Below are positions 38,016 to 46,625 of a stretch of DNA of 64,000 nt, piece by piece. Origin of the DNA: JAWWPG01 sp038254365. GTDB taxonomy: Bacteria > Actinomycetota > Actinomycetes > Propionibacteriales > Nocardioidaceae. The translations under genes and the position numbers were made by a program. The notes under the pieces were generated by a model. The model was not told the origin of the DNA and did not search any database. It saw only the letters and a program-made list of their open reading frames with translations. The stretch spans positions 22,529 to 86,528 of the forward strand of contig JBBSGI010000008.1 of NCBI GenBank assembly GCA_038254365.1, written 5' to 3'. Position 1 is the stretch's first letter. Each line of letters begins with the position of its first letter.

Positions 38016-38933
38016 ATGCGAGCACTAACGGCAGCAGCGCTCCAGGTCCAGCCGATGGCTGAGCCGCTGACCCGCAGGACCCTCACGGCCAACGTTACCC
38101 ACTGCACGGCGTGGGTCCGGCGGTGTTTCGAGGAGACCGGCGCCGACCTCATCGTGCTGCCGGAGACCTGTACGACCGGATTCGATCCCGGGCTCACCGC
38201 GGGCGAGCTTTGGGACGTGGTCGACGAGCTCCCCGCCGAGCTCACGGCGCCCCTCGAGTCGGCGGCGGGAGAGCTCGGCGTCCATCTGGTCTATGGCGCG
38301 TACGTCCGCGGGTCGGAGCGTGGAGTCGTCTTCAATGCAGCGGTTCTCGCCGGTCCCCGCGGCGACATCCTGGGCTGCTACCACAAGACGCACCCGTTCT
38401 GCACCGAGATCGTGACCGGGGGAGGCTGGGTGACGCCCGGTGACGAGGCGTGCGTCATAGAGACAGACTTCGGCACGGTCGGTCTGCTGATCTGCTTCGA
38501 CGGCGACTATCCCGAGCTAGCGCGGGTCTGCGCGCTTCGCGGCGCCGAGATCCTGGTCCGGCCGTCGGCGCTGCTGAGGAGCGCGGACATCTGGGAGCTG
38601 ACGAACCGGGCGCGCGCCTACGACAACCACGTGTTCGTGGTAGCGAGCAACGCGACCGGCGTCGACCCGGCCGGCACGATCTACTTCGGCAACTCGATGA
38701 TCGTCACGCCGGTGGCGGAGGTGGTGGCGCGCGGGTCCTCGTTCGAGCAGTGGGTGACGGCCAGGCTGGACCCGGCGTCGGCACTCTCGGCGATGACGCC
38801 GGGCAGCAGCATTGCCCAGGGCTTCGACCACCTCGCGGACCGCAACCTGAACCTGCTGGCCAGGTACCGGGACCTGCTTGCCGGGCCTGGCGCCACCCGC
38901 TTTCCCTACCGACGCGGGGACGCGGGTGAGTGA
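38016..38933 (+). CDS. Carbon-nitrogen hydrolase (nitrilase superfamily), candidate malonamate amidase
   Basis: A cytoplasmic 305-residue amidase with the complete catalytic set Glu50 (LIVLPETC), Lys124 (CYHKTHPF) and Cys160 (GLLICFDGDYPE). Members hydrolyse omega-amides, N-carbamoyl amino acids or aliphatic amides, and the family alone does not tell the substrate. In the proposed pathway the open activity is malonamate to malonate plus ammonia, analogous to omega-amidase, which would fit. Beta-ureidopropionase activity is an alternative, but no dihydropyrimidinase is nearby. It overlaps hyuA by 8 nt. Confidence 0.88.
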   Translation: MRALTAAALQVQPMAEPLTRRTLTANVTHCTAWVRRCFEETGADLIVLPETCTTGFDPGLTAGELWDVVDELPAELTAPLESAAGELGVHLVYGAYVRGSERGVVFNAAVLAGPRGDILGCYHKTHPFCTEIVTGGGWVTPGDEACVIETDFGTVGLLICFDGDYPELARVCALRGAEILVRPSALLRSADIWELTNRARAYDNHVFVVASNATGVDPAGTIYFGNSMIVTPVAEVVARGSSFEQWVTARLDPASALSAMTPGSSIAQGFDHLADRNLNLLARYRDLLAGPGATRFPYRRGDAGE

Positions 38934-41028
38934 GCGCCGGTTCCGGGTCGGTATCGACACTGGAGGCACGTTCACGGACGTGGTGGTGGTCGACGAGCGG
39001 ACCGGGGCGGTCCTCACCACGAAGACCGCGACGACGCCCGCCGACCCTTCCGTGGGCTTCATGACCGGGCTGACCAAGGCGCTCGCGATGGTGGGCGCGG
39101 GACCCGAGGCGCTGGCGTCGGTGTCGCACGGAACGACGGTCGCGACGAACCAGTTGCTCGAGGGCAAGGTGGAGAACCTGGGGTTCGTGACGACGCAGGG
39201 ATACGAGCACATGCTCGAGATCGCCCGCCAGTCCGTTCCCGACGGTTATGGGAACTCCTACTTCTGGGTCAAGCCGTCCCGCATCGTGCCGGCCGACCTC
39301 GTCATGGGCGTGGGCGGGCGGCTCGCCTTCGACGGCAGCGAGATCAGACCGTTCGACGAAGCGACGGCGACGGTTGCGGCCGAGCGTCTCAGGGCCGCCG
39401 GCGTCCGTACGGTCGGAGTGTGCTTCCTGCACTCGTACGCCAACCCCGCGCACGAGGAGGCCATGCGCGACGTCCTGAGCAGGGTGCATCCGGACGGCGT
39501 GGTGTCGATCTCCTCGGAGGTGATACGGGAGTACCGGGAGTACGAGCGCTCGGTGACGACGCTTGTCGACGCCGCCGTGAAGCCGCGTATTCGCGACTAC
39601 GTCGCGGCGATCAGCGCCAAGCTCGAGCGGTACGTGTCGACCTCGGGCGGAGCGCCCCGGGTGGTGCCGTTCTCGGTGATGAAGTCGAACGGCGGAGTGC
39701 TGTCCGCCGCCGAGGTCGTGGCGCAGCCGATCACGACGGTCCTCTCCGGTCCGGCGGCTGGTGCCCTGGGCGCAACCCGGGTCGCCTGCACAGCGGGCTT
39801 CTCTGCGGTCGTGACCTGCGACGGGGGAGGTACGTCGACCGACGTGGCGCTGGTTGTCGACGGCCATCCGACGATGACCACCGAGGGTGGCATCGGCGCC
39901 TACCCCTGCAAAGTCCCGATGATCGACGTCGTGACCGTCGGCGCGGGCGGCGGATCGGTCGCGTACCTGAGCCCCGAGGGCACTCTCAAGGTCGGCCCGC
40001 AGTCGGCCGGGGCGGACCCCGGACCGATGTGCTACGCGGCCGGTGGTGCGCAGCCGACCGTGACCGACGCCCACGCGGCCCTCGGCCGGATCCCCCCGCA
40101 CCTGCTCGCCGGCGAGGTCCCCCTCGACCTCGACCTGGCCAGAGCCGGCCTGAATCGGCTGGCCGACGACATCGGCCTCGAGTGGGAGCGCGCTGCTGCC
40201 GGCGTGCTCGAGATAGCGGCGTGGAACCAGGCGAACGCGGTTAGGCAGATCACCGTCCAGCGGGGGCTCGACGTCAGGGACTTCCACCTGGTGACGTTCG
40301 GTGGCTCGGGGTCGCTGCTGGCTTGCCGGCTGCTGGACATCCTGGGGGCGCGCGGCGCGCTCGTCCCGCTGAACCCGGGGAACCTCTCGGCGTACGGGCT
40401 CTTGACGGTGGATGTGCGCGTCGACCACGGGCAGACCGCAGTCGTCCGACACTCCAGGCAGACCCCGGAGGCCGTCGCATCGATCGTCCGGTCCCTGCGA
40501 GCCCGGGCCGGAGACGCCTTGCGACGCGAAGGTTTCGGCGCAGATGAACAGGTCTTCGAGATCAGCGCGGACCTGCGCTACTTCGGGCAGGCCTACGAGG
40601 TTCGGGTGCCGCTAGCCGACCGCGTGGCCTCCCAGCACTTGCTCGAGGAGGTCGCCACCTCCTTTCACGACGAGCATCGTGCGCTGTACGGCTACGACCT
40701 CCGCGCCTCGCCGGGGCAGGAGGTCGAGTGGGTCAACCTGCGAGTGACCGGGGTCGGACCAATCCGGCGGCCCGACACCCCCCCCGTCCGCGAGGGGACG
40801 GGGGGGTCGCATGCGGTGACCGGAATCCGCACGGTCTTCTTCGACGACTGGGTCGACGCGTCGCTGGTCGAACGGAGCCGGCTCGGGAGTGGTGACGTCG
40901 TCGAAGGCCCTGCCGTCGTGGAGGAGTTCTCGTCCACCCTGCCGCTCCACCCCGGCTTCGCGGCCCGCGTCGACCGTTACGGCAACCTCATCGTGACCCG
41001 ACAGCACGAAGGGAGTGGTAGCCCGTGA
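38926..41028 (+). CDS. hyuA: Hydantoinase/oxoprolinase family subunit A
   Basis: The ATP-binding subunit of an ATP-dependent amidohydrolase (or of a related carboxylase). The 700 residues contain the N-terminal hydant_A motif VGIDTGGTFTDVVV with its actin-like phosphate loop, SHGTTVATNQLLEG, and the central domain with CDGGGTSTDVALV and GAGGGSVAYL. The substrate is unknown: family members open hydantoins, 5-oxoproline or caprolactam, or carboxylate ketones. In context it may act on a cyclic ureide or amide. GTG overlaps the amidase stop, and hyuB overlaps its end by 4 nt. Confidence 0.92.
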   Translation: MSERRFRVGIDTGGTFTDVVVVDERTGAVLTTKTATTPADPSVGFMTGLTKALAMVGAGPEALASVSHGTTVATNQLLEGKVENLGFVTTQGYEHMLEIARQSVPDGYGNSYFWVKPSRIVPADLVMGVGGRLAFDGSEIRPFDEATATVAAERLRAAGVRTVGVCFLHSYANPAHEEAMRDVLSRVHPDGVVSISSEVIREYREYERSVTTLVDAAVKPRIRDYVAAISAKLERYVSTSGGAPRVVPFSVMKSNGGVLSAAEVVAQPITTVLSGPAAGALGATRVACTAGFSAVVTCDGGGTSTDVALVVDGHPTMTTEGGIGAYPCKVPMIDVVTVGAGGGSVAYLSPEGTLKVGPQSAGADPGPMCYAAGGAQPTVTDAHAALGRIPPHLLAGEVPLDLDLARAGLNRLADDIGLEWERAAAGVLEIAAWNQANAVRQITVQRGLDVRDFHLVTFGGSGSLLACRLLDILGARGALVPLNPGNLSAYGLLTVDVRVDHGQTAVVRHSRQTPEAVASIVRSLRARAGDALRREGFGADEQVFEISADLRYFGQAYEVRVPLADRVASQHLLEEVATSFHDEHRALYGYDLRASPGQEVEWVNLRVTGVGPIRRPDTPPVREGTGGSHAVTGIRTVFFDDWVDASLVERSRLGSGDVVEGPAVVEEFSSTLPLHPGFAARVDRYGNLIVTRQHEGSGSP

Positions 41029-42935
41029 ACCAGACCGGACCGCCGCCCGTGCCGTACCGCCTGACCGAGGGTGGGGAGGTCGACCCCATCCTGGTGGAGG
41101 TTGTTGCGGGCTACCTGCGGTCGGTCGAGATGGAGGTCGAGACCGCGATCGGACGTACCTCCCGCTCACCGATGATTCGCGACGCACACGACTACCGCGC
41201 GGGTATCCACGATCGGCACCTCCGCAAGCTCACCGGGCGCTCCTACTCCGCCCTGGTGCACCCGGTCGCCCGAGACTACCCCTTGGACACAATGCGTCCC
41301 GGCGACGTCTTCTTCCACAACGACGTCTACCTGTCGGAGGGTGGCATCGGTCATCTTCCGGACCTGTGTGTCACCGCTCCCGTCTTCCACGACGGCGGTG
41401 CAGGCCCGGAGGTTGTGGGGTTCGTGCAGGCGTTCGGACACCACGACGACATCGGCGGGTCGGTGCCCGGGTCCATGCCGTCGCACGCGACCTCGGTGTT
41501 CGAGGAGGGCCTGATGGTGCCGCCGATCCGGCTGTGGGACCGGGGTGTGCCCTGTGAGCCGGCCTTGCGGATCATGACCCGGAACTCGCGGCTGCCGGAC
41601 GCGTTGGCCGCCGACCTTGACGCCGAGTGCGCCGCCTGCCTGATGGGGGCCAGCCGGATGTCAGAGCTGTTCGAGCGATACGGACGCCACGTCGTGGAGT
41701 CCTGTTTCGACGCCGTTCTCGACAACACCACGGAGACGTTCCGTCGCGAGCTGCTGGCCCGGATCCCCGACGGCACCTATGTCTGGGAGGACTACGCCGA
41801 GCACGACGGCGTCGACCCGCCGCGACTGCACGCCCAACGGATCACCCTGACCAAGCTGCCCGATGAGGGCGGCCGCCTGGTGGTCGACTTCACCGGCACC
41901 GGACCGCAGGCCCGCGGTCCGATCAATCACTGCGGGGACTACGCCGACGGCAACTTCCTCAAGAAGTGGTTGGCTCCGGTCCTGCGCAACCTGGCGGAGA
42001 GCCCGGCGCGCATGGCGGAGCTCGAGGTCAACGAAGGCGTAGTGCCGCTGATCGAGATGCGCTTCCCCGGGCCTGGCTCGCTGCTCACCCCGGTGTTCCC
42101 GGCACCGACCAACGCGCGCACGTTCGTGATCCTCCGGCTGCTCGGGGTGCTCGCCGGCACGCTGGCAAAGGCGGTTGACGGGCAGATGCCGGCCGACCAG
42201 GAGACCATCCGGTACACCGGGCTGTACGGCGAGGACTCCGACGGTGAGCCGTACCTGATGCGCGAGGTGCTCGGTGGTGGGTCCGGTGGCCGGCCCTACG
42301 CCGACGGCGAGGACACCATCCATGTCGTGCCCGACTCGCGTAACCTGCCGAGCGAGTTCAGCGAGGCGCGGTTCCCGTTCGTCGTGGAGCGGCTCGCCCT
42401 GGCCGTCGACTCCGGAGGGCCCGGCCGGCATCGCGGGGGCTGCGGGTACGAGAAGCACATCCGGCTGCTGAAGGACGCGCACTTCATGTCGATCGCGGAC
42501 CGCTCGATCCTGGCCTGTTGGGGCGTCAAGGGCGGACTGGCCGGGCGGCCGTTCCGGGTCGTGATCGATCCGGGCGGACCGGCGGAGCGGGTCGTCGACG
42601 CGCTCGTCGACGACGAGCCGGTGCGCGCCGGGGAGGTGGTCGTGATCCGGACGACCGGCGGTGGGGGATGGGGGGACCCCCTGGAGCGGCCCTATGGCGA
42701 GGTCGTCCGAGACGTCGGGTGGCGCAAAGTCTCGGTCGAGGCAGCCGCCGCGTCGTACGGCGTCGTGCTGGTGGACGGTGAGGTGGATCGCAGCGCCTCG
42801 GACCGCCGCCGAGACATGATGCGCGAGGACCGCGAGCGTCGGTCACCCGCCGAGGGTCGGCCGCTCTTCGACCGCGGGCCCGGCTACGCGACTCTGTCCG
42901 GTGGCGCGCCGTTCCCCGACGTCGACCACCCATGA
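41025..42935 (+). CDS. hyuB: Hydantoinase/oxoprolinase family subunit B
   Basis: The 636-residue partner of HyuA. Typical segments are VDPILVEVVAGYLRSVEMEVETAIGR, the metal- and substrate-region MRPGDVFFHNDVYLSEGGIGHLPD, GHHDDIGG, and the C-terminal GGGGWGDPLERP. The start (GTG) shares GTGA with the hyuA stop, as in most HyuAB pairs. The family is confident; the reaction within this cluster is not. Confidence 0.92.
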   Translation: MNQTGPPPVPYRLTEGGEVDPILVEVVAGYLRSVEMEVETAIGRTSRSPMIRDAHDYRAGIHDRHLRKLTGRSYSALVHPVARDYPLDTMRPGDVFFHNDVYLSEGGIGHLPDLCVTAPVFHDGGAGPEVVGFVQAFGHHDDIGGSVPGSMPSHATSVFEEGLMVPPIRLWDRGVPCEPALRIMTRNSRLPDALAADLDAECAACLMGASRMSELFERYGRHVVESCFDAVLDNTTETFRRELLARIPDGTYVWEDYAEHDGVDPPRLHAQRITLTKLPDEGGRLVVDFTGTGPQARGPINHCGDYADGNFLKKWLAPVLRNLAESPARMAELEVNEGVVPLIEMRFPGPGSLLTPVFPAPTNARTFVILRLLGVLAGTLAKAVDGQMPADQETIRYTGLYGEDSDGEPYLMREVLGGGSGGRPYADGEDTIHVVPDSRNLPSEFSEARFPFVVERLALAVDSGGPGRHRGGCGYEKHIRLLKDAHFMSIADRSILACWGVKGGLAGRPFRVVIDPGGPAERVVDALVDDEPVRAGEVVVIRTTGGGGWGDPLERPYGEVVRDVGWRKVSVEAAAASYGVVLVDGEVDRSASDRRRDMMREDRERRSPAEGRPLFDRGPGYATLSGGAPFPDVDHP

Positions 42936-42948
42936 CGATCCGCCTCCC

Positions 42949-43530
42949 GTGACACACGATCCGCCGGGTGTCGCGGCGCTACCATCACCGCGCGACGTGA
43001 CCGCGGCGCCACGGCTGCTGATCGCCGAACTACAAGACCTGGTGGGTGAACCCGCCGTGGTGCGCATCTGTGTCGAGCTCCTGCAGGGCGCTGCTGCCGA
43101 CGACTTCCCCAACGAGCTCTGGTACTTCGCCGCCCAGGCCGCGCCGGGTGTGCTCGACGGCAGCTGGGCGCCGTACTGGGCCAGAGTCTGGGGTGCCCGT
43201 GGGCTCCTGTACGTCTGGAGCCCGACGGCCGCGCCGGCGGTGGTAGCCGGGCTAAACGACCCCGCCTGGCGGGTTGCCGAGATGTGCCTCAAGGTGTCGT
43301 CGCTACGCGAGCTCGCCGAGGCCGGTGACCGGGCGGTCGCGCTGACCGGACATGGCTTGCCGCGGGTCCGGGCCAACGCCGTACGGACGTTGGGTCTGGT
43401 CGGCGACAGCGAGCATGTCGAGGCCGTGGAGGATCTGCTCGACGACGAGGAAGCGGCGGTACGGCGTGCCGCGGCGCTCGCGCTGCGCCGGGTCAGCGCG
43501 CGCCTCGACCTTCCTGCTCGTAACGCGTGA
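42949..43530 (+). CDS. HEAT-repeat protein
   Basis: A 193-residue all-helical protein. From about residue 95 it contains HEAT/armadillo-like repeats: LNDPAWRVAEMCLKVSSLREL, GLPRVRANAVRTLGLVGDSEHVEAVEDLLDDEEAAVRRAAALALRRV. This implies a protein-binding scaffold, of unknown partner. It follows hyuB by 13 nt and is probably co-transcribed. GTG 42949 is my choice; GTG 42901 inside hyuB is possible. Its 3' end overlaps the convergent ABC ATPase gene by 38 nt. Confidence 0.7.
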   Translation: MTHDPPGVAALPSPRDVTAAPRLLIAELQDLVGEPAVVRICVELLQGAAADDFPNELWYFAAQAAPGVLDGSWAPYWARVWGARGLLYVWSPTAAPAVVAGLNDPAWRVAEMCLKVSSLRELAEAGDRAVALTGHGLPRVRANAVRTLGLVGDSEHVEAVEDLLDDEEAAVRRAAALALRRVSARLDLPARNA

Positions 43531-44254
43531 TGATGGCACGATGCTCGCTGCCCGCATGCGGGTAGCTGACGGTCCGGACGTCCACGCCGTACAGGGCCGA
43601 CAGGACGTCCTCGCTCAGCAGGTCGGCGGCCTTGCCGGTGCGCACATCGTCCAGACCCATGATCAGCACCACCGAGTCGGCGAGGAACATCGCGTGGTCG
43701 GGGTGATGTGTGGTGAGCAGCACCGTCATGCCGCCCGCGGCAAGAGTGCGGAGCAGGGACAGCACCCGGGCCTGGTTGTGGAGGTCAAGCCCCGACGAGG
43801 GCTCGTCCAAGGCAAGGATTGGACACTCCGACGCGACCGCTCGAGCAATCAGCACGAGCTGCTGCTCACCGCCGCTCAGGGTGGGGAAGGGACGGTCGCC
43901 GAGCTGGCCGACCCCGACCCGCTCCATGGCGTCGCGGGCCGCCGCCCGGTCGGCTCGACCCGGGGTCCCGAACAGCCGCACGTGCCGCGCTCGGCCCATC
44001 ACCACCATGTCGAGCGAGCGGTAGGCGAAGGCGCCGCCGTGTGCCTGTGGCACGAACCCGACTGGACCGTCCCGGGTGATCGTGCCTTCCTGGGGTGTCA
44101 GCAGCCCGGCGGCACACCGCACCAGCGTCGTCTTCCCTCGTCCGTTCGGCCCGAGCACCGCGGTGACCGAGCCGGGCGGGACACGAAAGCCCACATCGCG
44201 GAGCACCCAGTCGCGGCCGCGGTAGTGGAAGCCGACGCCCGAGAGCTCAAGCAC
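43493..44254 (-). CDS. ABC transporter ATP-binding protein (FecE/BtuD type)
   Basis: The 253-residue ATPase of a type II importer. Walker A GPNGRGKTT lies near residue 35 (Arg replaces the usual Ser/Ala), followed by a Q-loop at VPQAHG, signature LSGGEQQ, Walker B ILALDEPSSGLD and an H-loop at TTHH. It overlaps the permease gene by 8 nt and ends within the HEAT gene. Such importers take up Fe-siderophores, heme, cobalamin or, in MolBCA, molybdate; see the permease and binding protein. Confidence 0.92.
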   Translation of the reverse strand: MLELSGVGFHYRGRDWVLRDVGFRVPPGSVTAVLGPNGRGKTTLVRCAAGLLTPQEGTITRDGPVGFVPQAHGGAFAYRSLDMVVMGRARHVRLFGTPGRADRAAARDAMERVGVGQLGDRPFPTLSGGEQQLVLIARAVASECPILALDEPSSGLDLHNQARVLSLLRTLAAGGMTVLLTTHHPDHAMFLADSVVLIMGLDDVRTGKAADLLSEDVLSALYGVDVRTVSYPHAGSEHRAIITRYEQEGRGAR

Positions 44255-45311
44255 TGTCCCAGACCCGGTCCCGGTTGCGTCGCAGCAGCACGAAGAACGC
44301 GGGAGCGCCGATCAGTGCGGTGAGCACCCCCAGCGGAATTTCGCCAGCAGTCAGCGTCCGCGCGAGGGTGTCGACCGCGACCAGGTAGCTGGCCCCCAGC
44401 AGGAACGACACCGGAAGCAGTATCCGATGGTCGGGGCCGACCCACATGCGGGCCAGGTGGGGGATGACCAGCCCTACCCAGCCGACGACGCCGCTGACCG
44501 CCACTGCGCCGGCGACGATCAGGGCGGCCGAGACGAGCACCAGCCAGCGGACTCGCACCGGGCGGATGCCCAGCGCGGCGGCATCTTCGTCGCCGAGGGA
44601 CAGCACGTTGATGCGCCAACGCACGAGCAGCAGGATGACCGCGCCGACCCCGATCGGCGCCGCCGCCACGCCGACCTGGGTGAACGTGGCGGTGGCGAGG
44701 CTGCCCAGCAGCCAGAAGACGATCGCCGGCAGCGTCGTGTACGGGTCCGCCAGGTACGTCGTCAGCGCCACCAGGGCGGAGAAGAACGAGCCGGTCACCA
44801 CCCCGCCGAGCACCACCATCAGCATCGGCGCTCCCTCGGGGCCAAGGGTGACGGCGAACAGGATCGCCAGGGCGGCCAGGCCGAACACGAAAGCCCCGCC
44901 GACCAGGTAGGCGGACCCCAGCCCGAACAGCAGGGCCAGCGCCCCGCCGAAGGACGCCCCGGCGGAGACCCCGATGATGTCGGGGCTGACCAGAGGGTTG
45001 CGGAAGATCGCCTGCAGGGCCGCCCCGGCGATGCCGAGCCCGCCGCCCACGAGTACCGCCAGCAGGACCCGGGGCAACCTGACCAGCCACACCACGTTCT
45101 GCTGGCTGTCGCTTGCCGACGTCCCGATCGGCAGCAGGTGCGACCCGACCGTCTCGAGGACACTGCCGAAAGGGACCGCGAAGCGGCCGACGGACAAGCC
45201 CACCAGCATCACGGCCGCCAGCAGGGCGGCCGTGGCCAGGACGGGCACCAGCCCCGTCGCAGATCGACCTGCCGCGGCCGCGCGGCTCAGCGTTGGGTCG
45301 GCTCGGCTCAC
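44247..45311 (-). CDS. FecCD-family ABC transporter permease
   Basis: A 354-residue membrane protein with about ten helices. FecCD signatures are RLPRVLLAVLVGGGLGIAGAALQAIFRNPLVSPDIIGVSAGASFGGA and, near the C-terminus, GVVGWVGLVIPHLARMWVGPDHR (G-x-I-x-F-V-G-L-x-x-P-H-x-x-R). GTG 45311 is chosen because it shares GTGA with the binding-protein stop and yields a normal N-terminus; an open frame runs further upstream without conservation. Confidence 0.92.
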   Translation of the reverse strand: MSRADPTLSRAAAAGRSATGLVPVLATAALLAAVMLVGLSVGRFAVPFGSVLETVGSHLLPIGTSASDSQQNVVWLVRLPRVLLAVLVGGGLGIAGAALQAIFRNPLVSPDIIGVSAGASFGGALALLFGLGSAYLVGGAFVFGLAALAILFAVTLGPEGAPMLMVVLGGVVTGSFFSALVALTTYLADPYTTLPAIVFWLLGSLATATFTQVGVAAAPIGVGAVILLLVRWRINVLSLGDEDAAALGIRPVRVRWLVLVSAALIVAGAVAVSGVVGWVGLVIPHLARMWVGPDHRILLPVSFLLGASYLVAVDTLARTLTAGEIPLGVLTALIGAPAFFVLLRRNRDRVWDSA

Positions 45312-46519
45312 CCGGCGCCGAACTGGCCGTAGTCCGCGGATGCCGAATTCGGCTCGTTCCACAAGATGTCGTCGATCTCGCTCGGGCTCGGCGAGTACCC
45401 GTACAAGAAGTCGTACGACGACATGATCTCGGTCCGCACCCGGGAGCCCGCAGGCTGGGGGTAGACGACGTCCGACAGCCACTGCCACATCAGCGGCGAC
45501 TCCTGGCCGGGCGGATCCCACCGGTAGCCCCCGAACGGCACCTTGTAGACCCGCTTGGTCCGCACCGCGGAGACCCCTTGCCAGACGCGGTCCGAGTAGA
45601 TGTCGCCCGGCATGGCCGTGTCGAAGTTGCCCAGCAGGACGATGTCGGGGTCCCAGGAGAGCACCTGCTCGATGTCGACGGTGGCGAACCCCGCCACGGG
45701 GTCCTTGCCGCCGGCCGGGTTGGTGGCCCCGACCAGCGAGATGTAGTAGTCGTTGTAGGTGTCCGTGCCGGCGACCTGGAGCCCGTCGGCGTACCGCAGG
45801 AAGTAGAGCACCTTCGGCGCGACAGCGCCCGCCGATCGCCGCGCCGCACCTGTCGACTGGGCGGCTCGCAGTCGGTGGTGGATCCCGGCGAGCATCGCGC
45901 GGCCGCGTTCCGGCTTGCCGAGCATCGCCGCGAATAGCCGAATCCAGGCTTCCAGGTCGGCCTGGGTGCCGTAGGACAGGCCGACGACGGTGAGACCGGC
46001 GTTCTCGAGCGGGGTGATGATCTGGTCGCCATGGTCACCCCACTGCACGACGACGTCGGGGTCGAGCGACAGGATGCTCTCGACGTTCGGGGCGAACTCC
46101 TCATCCGCAACGTCATGGGTGACGTGGAGGGCAGCCGGGAACATTTTGCCCATGATCCCGTCGCGGATCGCGCTCCATGATGCGTCCTGCATCCCGACCA
46201 GCGGGTTGGCCGACTTGTCGATGGCGATGAGCATCGACGCGGCGGGGATCGGTACGGTCACCACCCGCGTCGCAGGCCCGTCGAGCTGGATCGTCTTGCC
46301 CCGCTGATCGGTGAGGGTGATCTTGCTGGGCGTGCTCGTGGTCGGTGTCGTCTCGGTGGGGCCGCGCGGACCGTTGCCGCCGTCATCGCCACAGGCCGTC
46401 ACCAGGGCGGCCCCACCAAGAAGCGCCGCGGCTCGCAGTACGGTCCGCCGGTCGCTCACCCGTAGTGTGCCGCCGGGGGAATCATCGCCTGCGTCTGCTG
46501 CTCTCACGTCGACCGGCAT
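45308..46519 (-). CDS. ABC transporter substrate-binding lipoprotein (Fe-siderophore/BtuF type)
   Basis: A 403-residue exported lipoprotein. The N-terminus has a twin-arginine-like DRRTVLRAAALLGG (Arg24-Arg25) and a lipobox ending in Cys43 (LVTAC). Residues from about 70 form the two-lobe helical-backbone binding protein of type II importers: RVVTVPIPAASMLIAIDK, SILSLDPDVVVQWG, VLSWDPDIVLLGNFD. ATG 46519 has GGAGGA 6-11 nt upstream. First gene of the importer operon. The ligand is unknown; iron or molybdate chelate are the candidates given the nearby iron-sulfur molybdoenzyme. Confidence 0.9.
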   Translation of the reverse strand: MPVDVRAADAGDDSPGGTLRVSDRRTVLRAAALLGGAALVTACGDDGGNGPRGPTETTPTTSTPSKITLTDQRGKTIQLDGPATRVVTVPIPAASMLIAIDKSANPLVGMQDASWSAIRDGIMGKMFPAALHVTHDVADEEFAPNVESILSLDPDVVVQWGDHGDQIITPLENAGLTVVGLSYGTQADLEAWIRLFAAMLGKPERGRAMLAGIHHRLRAAQSTGAARRSAGAVAPKVLYFLRYADGLQVAGTDTYNDYYISLVGATNPAGGKDPVAGFATVDIEQVLSWDPDIVLLGNFDTAMPGDIYSDRVWQGVSAVRTKRVYKVPFGGYRWDPPGQESPLMWQWLSDVVYPQPAGSRVRTEIMSSYDFLYGYSPSPSEIDDILWNEPNSASADYGQFGAG

Positions 46520-46570
46520 CTTGTCCTCCTCCACGGGGACCGCGTGATGCCAGTATGACTGTGCGGGACG

Positions 46571-46599
46571 TTGCCCGGGATGTTACCGGCTGTTACGGT
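46571..46599 (+). promoter_or_regulatory. Candidate promoter with 10-bp tandem repeats
   Basis: -35 TTGCCC (46571-46576) and -10 TACGGT (46594-46599) are separated by 17 nt, 26 nt upstream of the hypothetical gene at 46626. Overlapping them are two near-identical 10-mers, TGTTACCGGC and TGTTACGGTC (46581-46600), a possible regulator site. The segment is also the divergent upstream region of the ABC importer. Confidence 0.45.
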
Positions 46600-46625
46600 C
46601 GAACGAGTCTCGTAAGGATGTACCG

